Notes: generated by a model from the letters alone, not told the origin. Positions 15,721 to 28,102 are shown, counted from the stretch's first letter. The stretch: 64,000 nucleotides of DNA from Hyphococcus sp. (GCA_028281665.1 JANQJK010000026.1:241191-305190), one strand, 5' to 3'. A program made the numbers and translations.

Positions 15721-17799
15721 ATGGCCCGCGAATATAAAATTGAGGATTATCGGAACTTCGGCATCATGGCCCACATCGATGCGGGCAAGACGACAACGAC
15801 CGAGCGCGTCCTTTATTACACCGGCAAGTCGCACAAGATCGGCGAAGTTCATGACGGCGCCGCGACCATGGACTGGATGGAGCAGGAGCAGGAGCGGGGC
15901 ATTACGATCACCTCCGCTGCGACGACCACTTTCTGGAACGACAAGCGCCTCAATATCATCGACACGCCGGGACACGTTGACTTCACGATTGAAGTCGAAC
16001 GCTCATTGCGCGTGCTTGACGGCGCGGTTGCGCTTCTCGACGCAAACGCCGGCGTTGAGCCGCAAACGGAAACGGTCTGGCGCCAGGGCGACAAATACAG
16101 CGTGCCGCGCATGTTCTTCATCAACAAGATGGATAAGATTGGTGCGGACTTCTATAACTCCGTCGATACGATCCATAAGCGCCTCGCCGCGAAGACAGTT
16201 GTCCTGCAACTGCCGGTCGGCGCTGAGTCGAATTTCAAGGGCGTTGTCGACCTTCTCAAGATGAAGGCGATCATCTGGGAAGAGGAATCCCTTGGCGCGA
16301 AATTCCACGAAGAAGACATTCCGGAAGATCTCGTCGAAAAAGCGAACGAGTATCGCGAGAAGCTGATCGAGTCCGTCGTCGAAATCGACGAGGAAGCGAT
16401 GGAAGCCTATCTCGAAGGCAATGAGCCCGATATCGACACGATCAAGCGTTTGATTCGCAAAGGCACCTGCGAAGTTGAGTTCCATCCCGTGCTTTGCGGT
16501 TCGGCGTTCAAGAACAAGGGCGTCCAGCCGATGCTTGACGCTGTCGTCGACTACCTGCCGAGCCCGGTTGAAGTACCCGCCATTAAAGGCGTCCTGCCCG
16601 ACAGCGACGAAGAAGTAACGCGCAAATCGTCTGACGATGAACCGCTTTCCATGCTCGCATTCAAGGTCATGAACGATCCGTTCGTTGGCTCGCTGACCTT
16701 CTGCCGCATCTATTCCGGCAAGCTCGAAGCGGGCACGCAGCTCATGAACACGGTGAAGGGCAAGAAAGAGCGCATCGGTCGGATGCTGCTCATGCACTCC
16801 AACAACCGCGAGGAAATCAAAGAGGCTTACGCTGGCGACATCGTCGCCGTTGTCGGTCTGAAAGACACGACGACCGGCGACACGCTTTGCGATGCGCAGA
16901 ACCCGGTGATCCTTGAGCGCATGGAATTTCCGGAGCCCGTTATCGAGCTTGCGGTTGAGCCGAAGACCAAGGCCGACCAGGAGAAAATGGGCATCGCGCT
17001 TCAGCGCCTTGCCGCTGAAGACCCGTCCTTCCGGGTTTCTTCCGATGAAGAGTCCGGCCAGACAATCATCGCCGGCATGGGCGAGCTTCACCTCGATATT
17101 CTTGTCGACCGGATGAAGCGAGAATTCAAAGTCGAGGCGAATGTGGGTCAGCCGCAGGTCGCCTATCGCGAAACCATTACGCGGAATGCCGACATTGATT
17201 ACACCCACAAGAAACAGTCGGGTGGGTCCGGTCAGTTCGCGCGCGTTAAATTCCGCGTCATTCCGCAGGAGCCGGGCAACGGTTACGAATTTGAAAGCCA
17301 GATTGTCGGCGGCAATATTCCCAAGGAATATATTCCGGGCGTCGAGAAGGGCATCAATTCAATCCGTGAGACCGGCCTTCTTGTTGGGTTCCCGATTCTC
17401 GACTTCAAAATCGAGCTTTATGACGGCGCCTTCCACGATGTTGACTCCTCGGTGCTCGCGTTCGAGATCGCGGCGCGGTCTGCATTGCGCGAACACAAGT
17501 CCGAACTTGGTCTTGCGCTGCTTGAGCCGATCATGAAGGTCGAGGTCGTTACGCCGGAAGAGTACACCGGCACGGTCATCGGTGACTTGAATTCTCGCCG
17601 CGGCCAGATTCAGGAACAGGAAATGCGCGGCAACGCCAATGTGGTGCACGCCATGGTGCCGCTCGCCAACATGTTTGGCTATGTGAACAATCTTCGCTCG
17701 TCGACCCAGGGTCGCGCTCAGTACACGATGCAATTCGATCACTATGAGCAGGTTCCGAAGAACGTCGAGGAAGAAGTCAGAGCGAAATTGGCCGGCTAG
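15721..17799 (+). CDS. fusA: Elongation factor G
   Basis: A 692-residue translocase GTPase. The G motifs [16 protein letters not shown] and NKMDKIGAD are intact, and the effector region contains [11 protein letters not shown]. Domains II-V follow in order, with the C-terminal part ([24 protein letters not shown]) conserved. It starts 33 bases after rpsG behind AAGGAACG and forms the str operon with tuf. Confidence 0.99.
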   Translation: MAREYKIEDYRNFGIMAHIDAGKTTTTERVLYYTGKSHKIGEVHDGAATMDWMEQEQERGITITSAATTTFWNDKRLNIIDTPGHVDFTIEVERSLRVLDGAVALLDANAGVEPQTETVWRQGDKYSVPRMFFINKMDKIGADFYNSVDTIHKRLAAKTVVLQLPVGAESNFKGVVDLLKMKAIIWEEESLGAKFHEEDIPEDLVEKANEYREKLIESVVEIDEEAMEAYLEGNEPDIDTIKRLIRKGTCEVEFHPVLCGSAFKNKGVQPMLDAVVDYLPSPVEVPAIKGVLPDSDEEVTRKSSDDEPLSMLAFKVMNDPFVGSLTFCRIYSGKLEAGTQLMNTVKGKKERIGRMLLMHSNNREEIKEAYAGDIVAVVGLKDTTTGDTLCDAQNPVILERMEFPEPVIELAVEPKTKADQEKMGIALQRLAAEDPSFRVSSDEESGQTIIAGMGELHLDILVDRMKREFKVEANVGQPQVAYRETITRNADIDYTHKKQSGGSGQFARVKFRVIPQEPGNGYEFESQIVGGNIPKEYIPGVEKGINSIRETGLLVGFPILDFKIELYDGAFHDVDSSVLAFEIAARSALREHKSELGLALLEPIMKVEVVTPEEYTGTVIGDLNSRRGQIQEQEMRGNANVVHAMVPLANMFGYVNNLRSSTQGRAQYTMQFDHYEQVPKNVEEEVRAKLAG

Positions 17800-17882
17800 C
17801 CGGTGAAGTAAGCCCGCCCGGCCAAAAAAGTAAAAGACGGGCATGAGTTTAACGACAGACGTCCACAGACGGAGAAAGTGAA

Positions 17883-19058
<1,176 letters not shown>

Positions 19059-19073
19059 CCAGCACGAATAAGG

Positions 19074-19106
19074 GCGCGGCCCGGCGGAAACTCCGGGCCG
19101 CGCTTT
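19074..19106 (+). terminator. Hairpin terminator after tuf
   Basis: GCGCGGCCCGG (19074-19084) pairs perfectly with CCGGGCCGCGC (19093-19103) across an 8-base loop, followed by TTTC. The T run is short, so termination may be partial and some transcription may read into rpsJ. No convincing promoter is seen between this and rpsJ. Confidence 0.6.
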
Positions 19107-19150
19107 CGACTCTGAAGACCGATTAGTTTGACAAAAGAAGCGTTGGGATC

Positions 19151-19462
19151 ATGCAACAGAACATTCGCATCAGGCTGAAAGCCTTCGACCATCGCGTGCT
19201 GGACGCATCGACGATTGAGATCGTCAATACGGCGAAGCGCACGGGCGCGAATGTGCGCGGACCCATTCCGCTGCCAACGCGGATTGAGCGTTACACAGTC
19301 AACCGGTCTCCGCACGTCAATAAAAAGAGCCGCGAACAATTCGAAATGCGCACCCACAAACGCATGCTCGATATTGTCGATCCGACGCCGCAAACGGTTG
19401 ATGCGCTGATGAAGCTCGACCTGTCCGCCGGCGTCGACGTTGAAATTAAGCTTGGCGCGTAA
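19151..19462 (+). CDS. rpsJ: 30S ribosomal protein S10
   Basis: A 103-residue head protein that also acts as NusE in transcription antitermination. Conserved segments [27 protein letters not shown] and the [11 protein letters not shown] loop are visible. It is the first gene of the S10 operon. Its start lies 92 bases beyond tuf, after the hairpin. Confidence 0.98.
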   Translation: MQQNIRIRLKAFDHRVLDASTIEIVNTAKRTGANVRGPIPLPTRIERYTVNRSPHVNKKSREQFEMRTHKRMLDIVDPTPQTVDALMKLDLSAGVDVEIKLGA

Positions 19463-19474
19463 GGAGCAGATTCA

Positions 19475-20329
19475 ATGCGCACCGGAGTGATTGCAAAAAA
19501 ACTGGGCATGACCCGCGTCTATACGGACGCAGGCGATCATGTTCCCGTAACCGTCATGCAGCTCGACGCCTGTCAGGTGGTCGGCCAGCGTACGGCGGAA
19601 AAGAACGGCTATGCCGCGGTGCAGCTTGGCGCCGGAGCGAAGAAAGCCAAGCGCACGACGAAGGCAGAGCGAGGCCAGTTCGCGAAAGCGAATGTCGAGC
19701 CGAAAGCGAAAGTCGCCGAGTTCCGCGTTTCCGACGAGAACATGATCAATGTTGGCGAAGAGATTATCGCCGATCATTATTTTGAAGGTCAGTTTGTCGA
19801 CGTTACCGGCACATCAATCGGCAAGGGCTTTGCCGGCGCCATGAAGCGCCACAATTTCGGCGGTCTTCGCGCCACGCACGGTGTATCGATTTCGCACCGC
19901 TCGCATGGTTCGACCGGTCAGTGTCAGGATCCGGGCAAGGTCTTCAAAGGCAAGAAGATGGCCGGCCATATGGGCGCGGCGCGGGTGACGACGCAGAACC
20001 TACAAGTCGTGAAAACGGATACGGATCGCGGCCTAATTCTCATCAAGGGCGCCGTGCCGGGGCCGAAAGGCGGCTGGGTGTTCATTAAGGACGCGGTCAA
20101 GAAACCGTTTCCGGACAACGCGATCCTTCCGGCGGCCCTGAAGTCTGCGGCTGAGGAAGCGAAGAAACAGGCTGAAGAAGCCGCGGCCCAGGCGGCAGCG
20201 GAAGAAGAAGCGGCGGCGAAGGCTGCGCGCGAGGCTGAGCTCGCTGCGCAAGAGGCTGCTTCTGAGGAACAGAGCGCTGGCGACGATGCGCCGGCTGGCG
20301 GTGACGCCAAGAAAGAAGGGGGCGAGTAA
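19475..20329 (+). CDS. rplC: 50S ribosomal protein L3 with long Ala/Glu-rich C-terminal tail
   Basis: A 284-residue primary binder of 23S rRNA near the peptidyl transferase centre. The core is complete ([16 protein letters not shown], the [24 protein letters not shown] loop region and VPGPKGGWV). About 64 extra C-terminal residues, dominated by Ala, Glu and Lys and then Gly and Asp, follow the core near residue 220. The tail looks like a charged helix and then a flexible end. The gene overlaps rplD by one base (TAATG). The preceding gap is 12 bases with AAGGAG. Confidence 0.97.
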   Translation: MRTGVIAKKLGMTRVYTDAGDHVPVTVMQLDACQVVGQRTAEKNGYAAVQLGAGAKKAKRTTKAERGQFAKANVEPKAKVAEFRVSDENMINVGEEIIADHYFEGQFVDVTGTSIGKGFAGAMKRHNFGGLRATHGVSISHRSHGSTGQCQDPGKVFKGKKMAGHMGAARVTTQNLQVVKTDTDRGLILIKGAVPGPKGGWVFIKDAVKKPFPDNAILPAALKSAAEEAKKQAEEAAAQAAAEEEAAAKAAREAELAAQEAASEEQSAGDDAPAGGDAKKEGGE

Positions 20330-20946
20330 TGAAAGCGGACGTCCTCAAACTGGATGCGTCGAAAGACGGCTCCGTCGATCTCGACGATGCGATCTACGGC
20401 CTTGAGCCGCGTAAGGACATCTTGCATCGCTGCGTTGTCTATCAACTGGCCAAGCGCCAGCAGGGCACGCACAAGACGCAGGAGCGCAACGAAGTTTCGC
20501 GCACGGGCAAGAAGTTCGGTCGCCAGAAAGGCTCCGGTGGCGCTCGTCACGGCAACCGCCGGGCGCCGATTTTTGTCGGCGGCGGCGTTGCACACGGGCC
20601 TCGCCCGCGCAGCCATGCGATCAACCTGCCTAAGAAAGTGCGCCGGCTCGCGCTGAAGCACGCGCTGTCCGCGAAACAGGCGGAAGGCGCCATCGTCGTG
20701 ATCGACGAAGCGAAGCTGGCCGACGCAAAAACGAAGGCGGTCAAAGACGCATTTGCGAAACTCGATATTTCAAATGCGCTGATCGTTGACGCTGAGGTTG
20801 ATGAGAAATTCGGCCTCGCCATTCGCAATTTGCCGGAGGTCAACATGCTGCCGGTTATCGGCGCGAACGTTTACGACATCCTGCGTGCGGACAAACTGGT
20901 TTTGACCAAGGCCGCAGTCGAAGGCCTGGAGGCGCGTCTCAAATGA
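20329..20946 (+). CDS. rplD: 50S ribosomal protein L4
   Basis: A 205-residue protein whose extended loop lines the exit tunnel. The loop signature ([18 protein letters not shown] and the following RAPIFVGGG) is present. In E. coli L4 represses the S10 operon; there is no direct evidence of that here. Its ATG overlaps the rplC stop and its stop overlaps rplW by four bases (ATGA), so the three are translationally coupled. Confidence 0.98.
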   Translation: MKADVLKLDASKDGSVDLDDAIYGLEPRKDILHRCVVYQLAKRQQGTHKTQERNEVSRTGKKFGRQKGSGGARHGNRRAPIFVGGGVAHGPRPRSHAINLPKKVRRLALKHALSAKQAEGAIVVIDEAKLADAKTKAVKDAFAKLDISNALIVDAEVDEKFGLAIRNLPEVNMLPVIGANVYDILRADKLVLTKAAVEGLEARLK

Positions 20947-21260
20947 GCAAGTCTGGCAAAAAGCCCGAGGGCGTCGAGGCCCATTACAACACGCTGATCC
21001 AGCCGGTGATTACTGAGAAATCGACCATCGCTGCTGAAAACAATCAGGTTGTGTTCATGACGCCGCTTGAAGCGACCAAGCCGGAAATCTCCGAGGCGGT
21101 TGAGGCGCTGTTCAAGGTGAAAGTGAAAGCCGTGAACACGCTGCGTGTCAAAGGCAAAACGAAGCAATTCCGTGGGCGACCGTACACGCGCTCGACCGTC
21201 AAGAAGGCGATTGTAACGCTCGAAGAAGGTCACGCGATTGACGTGACGACGGGACTTTAA
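20943..21260 (+). CDS. rplW: 50S ribosomal protein L23
   Basis: A 105-residue protein at the tunnel exit that docks trigger factor and SRP. Family features include [29 protein letters not shown] and the FRGRPYTRS segment. The ATG lies inside the rplD stop region. The N-terminus ([13 protein letters not shown]) is a little longer than in E. coli. Confidence 0.97.
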   Translation: MSKSGKKPEGVEAHYNTLIQPVITEKSTIAAENNQVVFMTPLEATKPEISEAVEALFKVKVKAVNTLRVKGKTKQFRGRPYTRSTVKKAIVTLEEGHAIDVTTGL

Positions 21261-21274
21261 GGGACCGCAGGAAG

Positions 21275-22114
21275 ATGGCGCTTAGAAAATTCAAACCGAC
21301 GACACCGTCTCGCCGCCAGCTCGTTCTGGTGGACCGCAGCGAATTGTGGTCGGGCGATCCGGTCAAATCGCTGACCGAAGGGCTGACCGGCAAGGCGGGC
21401 CGTAACAACACCGGCCGCATCACCGTCCGTCGTCGCGGCGGCGGCGCAAAGAAGACGTATCGCAAGGTCGACTTTAAACGGCGCAAGTTTGATATCGAGG
21501 CGAAGGTTGAGCGCCTTGAGTACGATCCGAACCGCACCGCTTTTATTGCGCTTGTGAAGTATCTCGATGGCGAACAGGCTTACATTATTGCGCCGCAGCG
21601 GTTGAAGGCCGGCGACAAAGTCATTGCCGGCGCCAAGGTCGACATCAAGCCCGGCAACGCCATGCCGCTGAAGGCGATGCCGGTCGGCACGATTATTCAC
21701 AATGTGGAACTGAAGCCCGGCAAGGGTGGTCAGATTGCCCGCTCCGCCGGAACCTATGCGCAGCTGGTCGGTCGCGACGGCGCCTATGCGCAGGTTCGCC
21801 TCCAGTCGGGCGAGGTGCGGTTGGTTATGGGCGAGTGCATGGCGACTGTCGGCGCCGTCTCCAACCCGGACAATATGAACCAGAATATCGGTAAGGCCGG
21901 TCGAAATCGCCACAAGGGCAAACGTCCTTCGGTGCGCGGCGTTGTCATGAACCCGGTCGATCACCCCCATGGCGGCGGCGAAGGCCGAACGTCCGGCGGT
22001 CGCCACCCGGTTACGCCGTGGGGCAAGCCGACCAAGGGCGCCAAGACCCGCTCGAACAAGACGACCGACAAGATGATCCTTCGCTCGCGTCACGCGCGCA
22101 AGAAACGCAAATAG
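21275..22114 (+). CDS. rplB: 50S ribosomal protein L2
   Basis: A 279-residue protein needed for subunit joining and peptidyl transferase activity. The N-part ([15 protein letters not shown]), [16 protein letters not shown] and the diagnostic [13 protein letters not shown] with the functionally important histidine are visible. The basic C-terminus ([10 protein letters not shown]) is intact. A GCAGGAAG ribosome site precedes it. Confidence 0.98.
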   Translation: MALRKFKPTTPSRRQLVLVDRSELWSGDPVKSLTEGLTGKAGRNNTGRITVRRRGGGAKKTYRKVDFKRRKFDIEAKVERLEYDPNRTAFIALVKYLDGEQAYIIAPQRLKAGDKVIAGAKVDIKPGNAMPLKAMPVGTIIHNVELKPGKGGQIARSAGTYAQLVGRDGAYAQVRLQSGEVRLVMGECMATVGAVSNPDNMNQNIGKAGRNRHKGKRPSVRGVVMNPVDHPHGGGEGRTSGGRHPVTPWGKPTKGAKTRSNKTTDKMILRSRHARKKRK

Positions 22115-22132
22115 GACGCCGGAGAATATTTT

Positions 22133-22411
22133 ATGTCACGTGCAGTTTGGAAAGGCCCGTTTGTCGATCGCTACCTCCTCAAGAAGGCGGAGGAGAGCGG
22201 CGAGGGCAAACATAAGGGCGGCATCAAGACCTGGTCTCGCCGGTCAACGATCCTGCCGCAGTTCGTCGGGCTGACCTTTAATGTCTACAATGGCCAAAAG
22301 TTCATTCCGGTCCATGTCACCGAAGACATGGTCGGTCACAAGCTCGGCGAATTCTCGCCGACGCGGAGCTACTTCGGTCATGGCGCAGACAAGAAGGCGC
22401 GGAGAAAGTAG
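22133..22411 (+). CDS. rpsS: 30S ribosomal protein S19
   Basis: A 92-residue head protein that pairs with S13 near the A-site tRNA. The signature [12 protein letters not shown], the [13 protein letters not shown] segment and [17 protein letters not shown] are conserved. It lies 18 bases after rplB, behind GCCGGAGA. Confidence 0.98.
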   Translation: MSRAVWKGPFVDRYLLKKAEESGEGKHKGGIKTWSRRSTILPQFVGLTFNVYNGQKFIPVHVTEDMVGHKLGEFSPTRSYFGHGADKKARRK

Positions 22412-22413
22412 CC

Positions 22414-22794
22414 ATGGGCCAGAAGAAAAACGAACGTCGTTTCGACGACAATCAAGCGATGGCCAAGGGACGGATGCTCCGCGTCTCGCCCCAGAAGCTT
22501 AATCTTGTCGCGCAGCTGATCCGCGGGAAGTCGGCGGAAAAAGCGCTTGCGGAGCTTCAGTTCTCGCGCAAACGCATCGCCAAGGACGTCAAGAAGGTGC
22601 TCGAAAGCGCGATTGCGAATGCGGAAAACAATCATGATCTCGACATCGACTCGCTCGTGGTCGATCGCGCCTTTGTCGGCAAGAACATGGTTATGAAACG
22701 CTGGCGCCCGCGCGCGCGCGGCCGGACGGGCAAAATTCTGAAACCGTTTGCGGAAATCACGATTGTCGTCAAAGAAATTGAGGAGGCCGCGTAA
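22414..22794 (+). CDS. rplV: 50S ribosomal protein L22
   Basis: A 126-residue protein with a long beta-hairpin in the exit tunnel, visible as [17 protein letters not shown]. The motif [18 protein letters not shown] is typical. Its ATG is only two bases after the rpsS stop and its TAA overlaps the rpsC start, suggesting coupling on both sides. Confidence 0.98.
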   Translation: MGQKKNERRFDDNQAMAKGRMLRVSPQKLNLVAQLIRGKSAEKALAELQFSRKRIAKDVKKVLESAIANAENNHDLDIDSLVVDRAFVGKNMVMKRWRPRARGRTGKILKPFAEITIVVKEIEEAA

Positions 22795-23516
22795 TGGGTC
22801 AGAAAGTAAACCCGATCGGCCTTCGCCTCGGCATCAACCGAACCTGGGATTCCCGCTGGTTTGCGGGCAAAGCCGCTTACGGGGATCTTCTCCATGAAGA
22901 CCTGCGCATCCGCCGTTTTCTTGAAAAGCGTCTCAATCAGGCGGGCGTCAGCCGCATCGTCATCGAGCGCCCGCACAAGAAATGCCGCGTGACGATCTAT
23001 ACGGCGCGTCCGGGCGTCGTGATCGGTAAAAAAGGCGCCGACATTGAGAAACTGCGCAGCGAGCTTCAAAAACTGACGTCGTCGGAAACGGTTCTGAACA
23101 TCGTCGAGATCCGCAAGCCGGAAACCGACGCCATGTTGGTTGCGGAAAATATCGCCCAGCAGCTTGAGCGCCGGGTGGCGTTCCGCCGGGCCATGAAGCG
23201 CGCCATGCAGACGGCGCAGCGCATGGGTGCGCTCGGCATTCGCGTGAATGTTGCGGGTCGTCTGGGCGGCGCGGAAATCGCTCGCATGGAGTGGTACCGC
23301 GAGGGGCGCGTGCCCCTTCACACGCTGCGCGCGGACATCGATTACGGCGTTGCGACGGCGCGCACGACCTACGGCTCGATTGGCGTCAAGGTCTGGATAT
23401 TCAAGGGCGAGATCATGGAACACGATCCCATGGCTCAGGAAAAACGTCTGATCGACGCGCAGACCGGCGGCGTGGGCGGCGGACGTCCGGGCGGCGACAA
23501 CCGGCCAGCTAGATAG
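22794..23516 (+). CDS. rpsC: 30S ribosomal protein S3
   Basis: A 240-residue protein at the mRNA entry channel. The KH domain motif [14 protein letters not shown] is clear, and the helicase-related arginine and lysine region ([13 protein letters not shown]) is present. The C-terminus ends in a short Gly-Arg-rich tail ([16 protein letters not shown]). Its start overlaps the rplV stop by one base. Confidence 0.98.
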   Translation: MGQKVNPIGLRLGINRTWDSRWFAGKAAYGDLLHEDLRIRRFLEKRLNQAGVSRIVIERPHKKCRVTIYTARPGVVIGKKGADIEKLRSELQKLTSSETVLNIVEIRKPETDAMLVAENIAQQLERRVAFRRAMKRAMQTAQRMGALGIRVNVAGRLGGAEIARMEWYREGRVPLHTLRADIDYGVATARTTYGSIGVKVWIFKGEIMEHDPMAQEKRLIDAQTGGVGGGRPGGDNRPAR

Positions 23517-23547
23517 ATCCGTTTAAGGAACGATTTGGAACAGTACG

Positions 23548-23961
23548 ATGCTGCAACCGAAAAAGACAAAATTCCGCAAGATGCACAAAGGGCGCATCAA
23601 GGGAAACGCAAAAGGCGGCACTGATCTCAATTTCGGCTCCCATGGGCTGAAAGCGATTCAGCCGGAGCGCATTACCTCGCGCCAGATCGAAGCGACGCGC
23701 CGGGCGATTACGCGGGCAATGAAACGTCAAGGCCGGGTGTGGATCCGCATCTTTCCGGACGTGCCGGTTTCAAAAAAGCCGACGGAAGTGCGGATGGGCA
23801 AGGGCAAGGGCTCGGTGGAGTTCTGGGCCGCCAAAGTTAAGCCGGGCCGCGTGATGTTCGAAATTGACGGCGTGTCCGACGAGATCGCCCGCGAGGCGCT
23901 GGCCCTTGGCGCAGCGAAGCTGCCGATCAAGACGCGTATTGTTACGCGCGTTGGCGAATAG
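23548..23961 (+). CDS. rplP: 50S ribosomal protein L16
   Basis: A 137-residue protein near the A-site and the 5S contact. It begins [16 protein letters not shown] and contains [25 protein letters not shown]. The arginine in the last segment is the site hydroxylated in some bacteria. It lies 31 bases downstream of rpsC. Confidence 0.98.
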   Translation: MLQPKKTKFRKMHKGRIKGNAKGGTDLNFGSHGLKAIQPERITSRQIEATRRAITRAMKRQGRVWIRIFPDVPVSKKPTEVRMGKGKGSVEFWAAKVKPGRVMFEIDGVSDEIAREALALGAAKLPIKTRIVTRVGE

Positions 23962-23972
23962 GAGCGTTTTCG

Positions 23973-24182
23973 ATGGCTGAGATGAAACCGGGTGAAGTGC
24001 GCGACCTGACGACGGACGAGTTGAAGGACAAGCTTCTCCAACTGAAGAAGGAACAGTTCAATCTGCGTTTCCAGCGGGCCAGCGGTCAGTTGGAAAAGAC
24101 GGCGCGCGTTCGCGAAGTGCGCAAGGACATCGCGCGGATCAAAACAGTACTCGGCGAACGCGGCCGGGTCGCAGCGAATTAA
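23973..24182 (+). CDS. rpmC: 50S ribosomal protein L29
   Basis: A 69-residue helical protein by the tunnel exit next to L23. The motif [17 protein letters not shown] followed by [12 protein letters not shown] is diagnostic. It is preceded by GGAGCG and followed 18 bases later by rpsQ. Confidence 0.97.
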   Translation: MAEMKPGEVRDLTTDELKDKLLQLKKEQFNLRFQRASGQLEKTARVREVRKDIARIKTVLGERGRVAAN

Positions 24183-24200
24183 CGAGAGGCGACGAGAGAA

Positions 24201-24443
24201 ATGCCGAAACGAGTTATGCAAGGAACGGTCGTGAGCGACAAAGGCGACAAGACCGTCGTCGTCAGCATCGACCGCGTTTACACGCACCCGCTTCTGAAAA
24301 AGACGGTTCGCCGTTCAAACCGTTTTCACGCTCATGACGCGGAAAACAAGTTCAAGGAAGGCGATCTCGTTCGCATTCAGGAATGTGCGCCGAAGTCAAA
24401 ACTGAAGCGATGGGAAGTCATCGGCGAAGGTTTCAAGGGCTAG
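24201..24443 (+). CDS. rpsQ: 30S ribosomal protein S17
   Basis: An 80-residue OB-fold protein binding the 5' domain of 16S rRNA. The start [18 protein letters not shown] and the segment [18 protein letters not shown] are characteristic. It is followed by a 77-base gap containing two perfect hairpins before rplN. Confidence 0.97.
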   Translation: MPKRVMQGTVVSDKGDKTVVVSIDRVYTHPLLKKTVRRSNRFHAHDAENKFKEGDLVRIQECAPKSKLKRWEVIGEGFKG

Positions 24444-24450
24444 AGAGTTT

Positions 24451-24498
24451 TCGGCGGACATTCCGCCGAGGCGAGTTTAACCGGGGCGCGATCGCCCC
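24451..24498 (+). promoter_or_regulatory. Two hairpins in the rpsQ-rplN gap
   Basis: TCGGCGG pairs with CCGCCGA (24451-24469), and GGGGCG pairs with CGCCCC (24483-24498, loop CGAT). Neither has a T run. This is the S10/spc operon boundary in many bacteria, so a processing or translational control site is plausible but unproven. Confidence 0.45.
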
Positions 24499-24520
24499 AA
24501 GGATTTGAGAGGATCGCGGC

Positions 24521-24889
24521 ATGATCCAGATGCAGTCAAATTTGGACGTTGCGGATAACTCCGGCGCCAAGCGCGTACAGTGCATCAAGGTGCTGGGCGG
24601 CGCGAAACGCAAATACGCCGGCGTCGGCGATGTGATTGTCGTTTCGATTAAGGAAGCGATCCCGCGCGGGCGCGTGAAGAAAGGCCAGGTCATGAAGGCC
24701 GTCGTCGTTCGCACCGCGAAGGATATCAAGCGCCGCGACGGTTCTGTCATTCGTTTCGACAAGAACGCGGCGGTCCTGATCAACAACAATAAGGAGCCGA
24801 TCGGCACTCGGATCTTCGGACCGGTTACGCGCGAGTTGCGCGCAGCGCGCCATATGAAGATCGTGTCGCTCGCGCCGGAGGTACTCTAA
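24521..24889 (+). CDS. rplN: 50S ribosomal protein L14
   Basis: A 122-residue interface protein contacting 16S rRNA (bridge B8). [27 protein letters not shown] and the C-terminal [19 protein letters not shown] match the family exactly in length and motif. It is the first gene of the spc-type set. Confidence 0.98.
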   Translation: MIQMQSNLDVADNSGAKRVQCIKVLGGAKRKYAGVGDVIVVSIKEAIPRGRVKKGQVMKAVVVRTAKDIKRRDGSVIRFDKNAAVLINNNKEPIGTRIFGPVTRELRAARHMKIVSLAPEVL

Positions 24890-24891
24890 CA

Positions 24892-25206
24892 ATGGTTGCC
24901 AAGATCCGAAAAGGCGACAAGGTGATCGTGCTCGCGGGCAAGGACCGCGGCGCGGAAGGCGAAGTCGTGACGGTTTTGCCGAGCGATGATCGTGTCGTCG
25001 TGCGCGGCGTCAACGTCATCAAGAAGCACCAGAAACAGACGCAGACCCAGCAGGGCGGCATTCTTTCCCGCGAAGCGCCGATCCACATTTCGAATGTGGC
25101 GCTGAAAGATCCTAAAACGGGAAAGCCGACGCGCGTTGGGATCAAGATTGAGAACGACAAGAAAGTGCGGATTGCGAAAGCGTCCGGCGAGGTGATCGAT
25201 GGCTGA
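24892..25206 (+). CDS. rplX: 50S ribosomal protein L24
   Basis: A 104-residue assembly initiator with an N-terminal KOW motif ([21 protein letters not shown]). It starts two bases after rplN and overlaps rplE by eight bases. The segment [18 protein letters not shown] is typical. Confidence 0.97.
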   Translation: MVAKIRKGDKVIVLAGKDRGAEGEVVTVLPSDDRVVVRGVNVIKKHQKQTQTQQGGILSREAPIHISNVALKDPKTGKPTRVGIKIENDKKVRIAKASGEVIDG

Positions 25207-25759
25207 AGCAAACGGATATGAGCCGCGACTGAAAAAGCTCTACCGCGATGAAATTCGCGGCAAGCTCAACGAGCAGTTCAAATATAAGAACCCGATGCAG
25301 ACGCCGGCCCTTGAAAAGGTCGTCATCAACATGGGTATTGGCGATGCGGTTAACGACCGCAAGGTCGTCGACGCCGCTGTTGAGGATCTGACGCGCATCT
25401 CAGGCCAGAAGCCGGTCGTTACGAAGGCGCGCAAGTCGATCGCGAACTTCAAGCTGCGCGACGGCATGCCGATCGGCGTCAAGGTGACGCTGCGCAAGGA
25501 TCGTATGTACGAGTTTCTCGACCGTCTTACGACCATTGCGCTGCCGCGGGTTCGGGACTTCCGCGGTCTTAACGGCAAGAGCTTTGACGGGCGGGGCAAT
25601 TACGCCATGGGCCTGAAGGAACATATCGTGTTCCCTGAAATCGACTACGACAAGGTCGATAAGATCCGCGGCATGGACATCATCGTTTGCACGACCGCTA
25701 AAACCGACGACGAAGCAAAAGCGTTGTTAAAGGAATTCAACTTCCCGTTTCGGAAGTAA
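25199..25759 (+). CDS. rplE: 50S ribosomal protein L5
   Basis: A 186-residue 5S rRNA-binding protein of the central protuberance. The motifs [39 protein letters not shown] and the final FPFRK are family-specific. Its start lies inside the end of rplX. Confidence 0.98.
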   Translation: MAEANGYEPRLKKLYRDEIRGKLNEQFKYKNPMQTPALEKVVINMGIGDAVNDRKVVDAAVEDLTRISGQKPVVTKARKSIANFKLRDGMPIGVKVTLRKDRMYEFLDRLTTIALPRVRDFRGLNGKSFDGRGNYAMGLKEHIVFPEIDYDKVDKIRGMDIIVCTTAKTDDEAKALLKEFNFPFRK

Positions 25760-25821
25760 GAAAAAGGATTGTTTGAGCCAGGTCCGACGAGGTTGGAAAC
25801 CGGCTTGAAAAAGGAGAAACC

Positions 25822-26127
25822 ATGGCGAAGAAATCAATGGTCGAACGCGATCTCAAACGGCGCCGTCTCGCGGCAAAGTATGAGGAAAAGCGCAACCGGC
25901 TGAAAGAAACGCTTTATAACAAGGAACTTGCAGCGGAAGACCGTTTCATGGCGGCGCTGAAGCTTGCGGAATTGCCGCGCAATTCTTCCAAAACGCGCAT
26001 TCGCAATCGTTGCCTGGTCACGGGCCGGCCGCGCGGGTTTTACCGTAAACTCAAAATGTCGCGCATCGCGCTGCGTCAGCTTGGCTCGGACGGCAAGATT
26101 CCTGGCCTTGTGAAGTCGAGCTGGTAG
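25822..26127 (+). CDS. rpsN: 30S ribosomal protein S14 (zinc-free type)
   Basis: A 101-residue head protein. It is the long C-minus form: the C-terminal segment [20 protein letters not shown] has one cysteine and no CxxC pairs, so it should not bind zinc. AAGGAGAAACC before the ATG is a strong ribosome site. It lies 62 bases after rplE. Confidence 0.98.
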   Translation: MAKKSMVERDLKRRRLAAKYEEKRNRLKETLYNKELAAEDRFMAALKLAELPRNSSKTRIRNRCLVTGRPRGFYRKLKMSRIALRQLGSDGKIPGLVKSSW

Positions 26128-26144
26128 GGGAGCGGAGAGAAACA

Positions 26145-26543
26145 ATGGCGATTAACGATCCAATCGGCGATTTGATCACCCGTATCCGCAATGCGCAGAT
26201 GCGCAAGCATTCGAGTCTGTCTGTTCCGGCGTCGAAGCTGCGCGGCTGGGTTCTCGATGTGCTTGAGGGCGAGGGCTATATCCGCGGATACAGCCGGGTC
26301 GAACAGGTCGGCCAGAAGCCGTCCTTCGATATCGAACTGAAATACTTCGAAGGCGAGCCGGTTATCACGAAGATCAAACGCGTGTCGAAGCCCGGTCGGC
26401 GCGTTTATTCTTCGGTGGGCGAGTTGCCGTCCGTGCGTAACGGACTGGGCATTTCGATTGTGTCGACGCCGAAGGGCGTCATGTCGGACGCGGCGGCGCG
26501 CAGCGCCAATGTGGGCGGCGAAGTCCTCTGCGAAGTTTACTAA
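26145..26543 (+). CDS. rpsH: 30S ribosomal protein S8
   Basis: A 132-residue central-domain protein that regulates the spc operon in E. coli. [21 protein letters not shown] and the C-terminal [22 protein letters not shown] are conserved. It is 17 bases after rpsN. Confidence 0.98.
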   Translation: MAINDPIGDLITRIRNAQMRKHSSLSVPASKLRGWVLDVLEGEGYIRGYSRVEQVGQKPSFDIELKYFEGEPVITKIKRVSKPGRRVYSSVGELPSVRNGLGISIVSTPKGVMSDAAARSANVGGEVLCEVY

Positions 26544-26562
26544 GGGTTGGGAGCGAGATCTG

Positions 26563-27096
26563 ATGTCCCGCATAGGCAAGAGAACGATCCCGGTGCCGCA
26601 AGGCGTTACCGTTTCGATTGATGGACAGGCCGTTAAGGCCAAGGGCCCCAAGGGCGAGATGGAGTTCGTCGTCAACGAACTGTGTACGGTCGCGCTTGAG
26701 GAAAACGAAGTCGCGGTCAAGCCCGTCAACAATTCCAAGCCCGCGCGGTCCATGTGGGGCATGAGCCGCACGCGCATCGCGAACCTCATCGATGGCGTCG
26801 CCAACGAGTTTACGAAGTCGCTGGAACTCGTCGGCGTCGGCTACCGCGCGCAGATGAAGGGCAGCTCGCTCAACCTCGCGCTCGGCTATAGCCATGACAT
26901 CGACTTCCCGGTTCCGGACGGTATCAAGATCGCAACGCCGAAGCCGACCGAGATCGTCGTATCCGGCATCGACAAGCAAAAGGTCGGTCAGACGGCCGCT
27001 GTCATCCGGGCGTTTCGGCCGCCGGAGCCCTACAAGGGCAAGGGCGTGAAGTACGCCGACGAATATATCTTCCGTAAGGAAGGCAAGAAGAAGTAA
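26563..27096 (+). CDS. rplF: 50S ribosomal protein L6
   Basis: A 177-residue protein by the factor-binding site. I start it at ATG 26563 ([15 protein letters not shown]). The frame is open further upstream inside rpsH, but that extension is unrelated. The second domain contains [20 protein letters not shown], and [15 protein letters not shown] follows it. Confidence 0.98.
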   Translation: MSRIGKRTIPVPQGVTVSIDGQAVKAKGPKGEMEFVVNELCTVALEENEVAVKPVNNSKPARSMWGMSRTRIANLIDGVANEFTKSLELVGVGYRAQMKGSSLNLALGYSHDIDFPVPDGIKIATPKPTEIVVSGIDKQKVGQTAAVIRAFRPPEPYKGKGVKYADEYIFRKEGKKK

Positions 27097-27120
27097 GCCG
27101 AGGACAAAAGGTTCACGATT

Positions 27121-27483
27121 ATGACGGCCCAAAGCAAAAAGAACGCTGCCCGAATCCGGCGAACGCGCCTGAAGATCAAAAAGGTTGCGAACGGTCGCCC
27201 GCGTCTCTCGGTCTATCGTTCGTCGAAAAACATTTCGGCGCAGATCATCGATGACGCGCAGGGACATACCGTTGCATCGGCGTCGTCGCTCGACAAATCG
27301 ATGCGCGAAGATCTTGAGAAAGCCTCCACCAGCGCCGCAGCGGCGCAAGTCGGCAAGGCGCTCGCAGAGCGCGCGATAAAGGCGGGCGTTAAGGACGTCG
27401 TCTTCGATCGCGGCGGTTACATGTATCAGGGCCGCGTTAAAGCGCTGGCCGAAGCGGCTCGCGAAGCCGGCTTGAATTTCTAA
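27121..27483 (+). CDS. rplR: 50S ribosomal protein L18
   Basis: A 120-residue 5S rRNA-binding protein. It begins with the basic segment [17 protein letters not shown] and has [20 protein letters not shown] plus the C-terminal [21 protein letters not shown]. It lies 24 bases after rplF. Confidence 0.98.
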   Translation: MTAQSKKNAARIRRTRLKIKKVANGRPRLSVYRSSKNISAQIIDDAQGHTVASASSLDKSMREDLEKASTSAAAAQVGKALAERAIKAGVKDVVFDRGGYMYQGRVKALAEAAREAGLNF

Positions 27484-27496
27484 GGGAGCGTATTTG

Positions 27497-28102
27497 ATGG
27501 CGCGTGAAGAAGGACGAGGCCGCGGACGCGGAAGAGGTCGCGGGGATCGCGATGAACGGGACGAGTTTACCGATAAGCTCGTCGCGATCAATCGCGTCGC
27601 CAAGGTCGTCAAAGGCGGCAAGAACTTCGGTTTTGCGGCGCTTGTCGTCGTTGGCGACCAGAAGGGCCGCGTCGGGTTCGGCAAGGGCAAGGCCCGCGAG
27701 GTTCCCGAGGCGATCCGCAAGGCCAGCCAGGAAGCCAAGCGTAATCTGGTCCGCATTCCGTTGCGCGAGGGCCGCACGTTGCATCACGACGCAGCCGGGC
27801 GCTGGGGCGCGGGCAAGGTCGTCCTGCGCGCGGCGCCTGCCGGTACCGGGATTATCGCTGGCGGTCCGATGCGCGCGATCTTTGAATCGCTTGGCGTTCA
27901 GGACGTTGTCGCGAAGTCGATTGGTTCGTCCAATCCCTACAACATGGTCCGGGCAACGGTGAATGCGCTGCAAAACCAGACAAGCCCGCGATCGATTGCG
28001 GCCAAGCGCGGCAAGAAAGTTTCCGATATCCTTTCGCGTCGCACCGGTGGCGGCGTGAACGAGTCTGCCGGCGAAGCCGCCGATGCAGTCGACGCGGCGT
28101 AA
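27497..28102 (+). CDS. rpsE: 30S ribosomal protein S5
   Basis: A 201-residue protein involved in decoding accuracy. The double-stranded RNA-binding-like part is [23 protein letters not shown]. The N-terminus carries an arginine-glycine repeat (four RG units in residues 7-16) not present in E. coli S5. A TTG immediately upstream of the ATG would add only one residue. It starts 13 bases after rplR. Confidence 0.98.
   Translation: MAREEGRGRGRGRGRGDRDERDEFTDKLVAINRVAKVVKGGKNFGFAALVVVGDQKGRVGFGKGKAREVPEAIRKASQEAKRNLVRIPLREGRTLHHDAAGRWGAGKVVLRAAPAGTGIIAGGPMRAIFESLGVQDVVAKSIGSSNPYNMVRATVNALQNQTSPRSIAAKRGKKVSDILSRRTGGGVNESAGEAADAVDAA

Noticed and set aside
16003..17208. 401-codon minus-strand open frame opposite fusA
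   Set aside because: Opposite strand of elongation factor G, with composition forced by its codons.
19128..19150. TTGACA box just before rpsJ
   Set aside because: Only 17 bases remain before the start codon and no -10 box fits, so it is not a promoter of rpsJ.
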